In this document: in pieces, positions 63,805 through 64,000 of the stretch
How positions within the stretch are numbered: the stretch's first letter is position 1
How the letters are laid out: the number at the start of each line of letters is the position of its first letter
Assembly: GCA_902773005.1 (NCBI GenBank)
Contig: CACYCS010000050.1
Location: 1-64,000 of the forward strand
Source of the DNA: an uncultured Erysipelotrichaceae bacterium
Lineage (GTDB): Bacteria; Bacillota_I; Bacilli_A; RFN20; CAG-826
Direction: 5' to 3'
DNA: 64,000 nt
Program-made: the position numbers and the translations under genes
Notes under the pieces: generated by a model
The model's input: the letters and a program-made list of their open reading frames with translations, nothing else
The model's database searches: none
What the model was told of the DNA's origin: nothing

Positions 63805-64000
63805 TCAGTAGGAAGTGCCGTATTGGCTAAACGTAGACGTCGCGGCAGATATGAGCTTGGCTTTGTCATTCTCGCTTACATAGGTTTCGCCATAGCTATT
63901 CATGTGGCCTTGCTCCCCTTGGTAAGCGACCTTGCTTAGATTGACATTCGCAAGCGATCTGAGGTGGATGAGCCCCGAGAGGTAAGTGCCTAGGAAGGAC
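63805..64000 (-). CDS. 3' end of a further minus-strand gene (partial)
   Basis: The last 64 codons of a gene that runs off the right edge, ending in FSQYGTSY and TGA. The visible part (LGTYLSGLIHLRSLANVNLS at its start) shows no known motif. The short gap to the lipoprotein gene at 63773, which carries AAGGAG, suggests one operon. Confidence 0.6.
   Translation of the reverse strand, partial: SFLGTYLSGLIHLRSLANVNLSKVAYQGEQGHMNSYGETYVSENDKAKLISAATSTFSQYGTSY

Overview
The window reads as part of the chromosome of an anaerobic, low-to-moderate GC Gram-positive bacterium, most likely an uncultured gut or rumen Bacillota of the Bacilli/Erysipelotrichia type. This is inferred from strong AGGAGG-type ribosome sites, many lipoproteins with a lipobox Cys followed by a Ser/Pro/Glu/Ala linker, LplB/LplC/MsmK-type sugar ABC parts, an oxygen-sensitive glycyl radical enzyme, and the absence of any outer-membrane protein. 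TGA is used as a stop, so the code is standard. No tRNA, rRNA, CRISPR array, phage or insertion sequence was seen.

Layout. 1-180: three hairpins. 202-7699: a surface lipoprotein, a phosphodiester glycosidase lipoprotein and a membrane-anchored glycerophosphodiester phosphodiesterase on the minus strand, divergent from nagA; together these suggest scavenging of amino-sugar phosphodiesters such as wall or teichoic polymers. 7815-18381: cardiolipin synthase, then a 2948-residue non-ribosomal peptide synthetase (A-T-C-A-T-C-A-T-reductase) whose first adenylation domain lacks the amino-group-binding Asp. 18489-22388: a lipoprotein phosphatase, an unknown protein and a GH43 glycosidase. 22389-22935: a cluster of GC-rich hairpins and the internally deleted remnant of an ATPase gene.

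22936-45699 is the centrepiece: a minus-strand run of 15 tightly packed genes, plus a divergent AraC regulator at its head. In transcription order it encodes a short glycyl radical enzyme, its activase, a WbsX/GH99-like protein, an arabinose-isomerase-like enzyme, an SGNH esterase, two ABC permeases (one with a large ectodomain), two beta-helix proteins, two large beta-module surface proteins, a sugar-binding lipoprotein, a small membrane protein, a GH43 enzyme and the MsmK-type ATPase. A near-identical 22-bp site lies 80-90 bp upstream of both the radical-enzyme gene and the WbsX gene, which suggests that the AraC protein controls the whole system.

45700-56202: a COG1672-type ATPase-nuclease gene behind two 34-bp inverted repeats, a heterodimeric ABC exporter, a stand-alone condensation-domain-like acyltransferase, a second ATPase-nuclease gene behind 15-bp tandem repeats, a small membrane protein, a Nudix hydrolase and a YggS-type PLP protein. 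56393-64000: three large surface lipoproteins (BspA-like leucine-rich repeats, OB-like plus beta modules, and a tandem-duplicated module) and the 3' end of a further gene. A 19-20 bp intergenic motif (GGGACGTGTATCGATTTTC and variants) recurs near gene 3' ends across the window.
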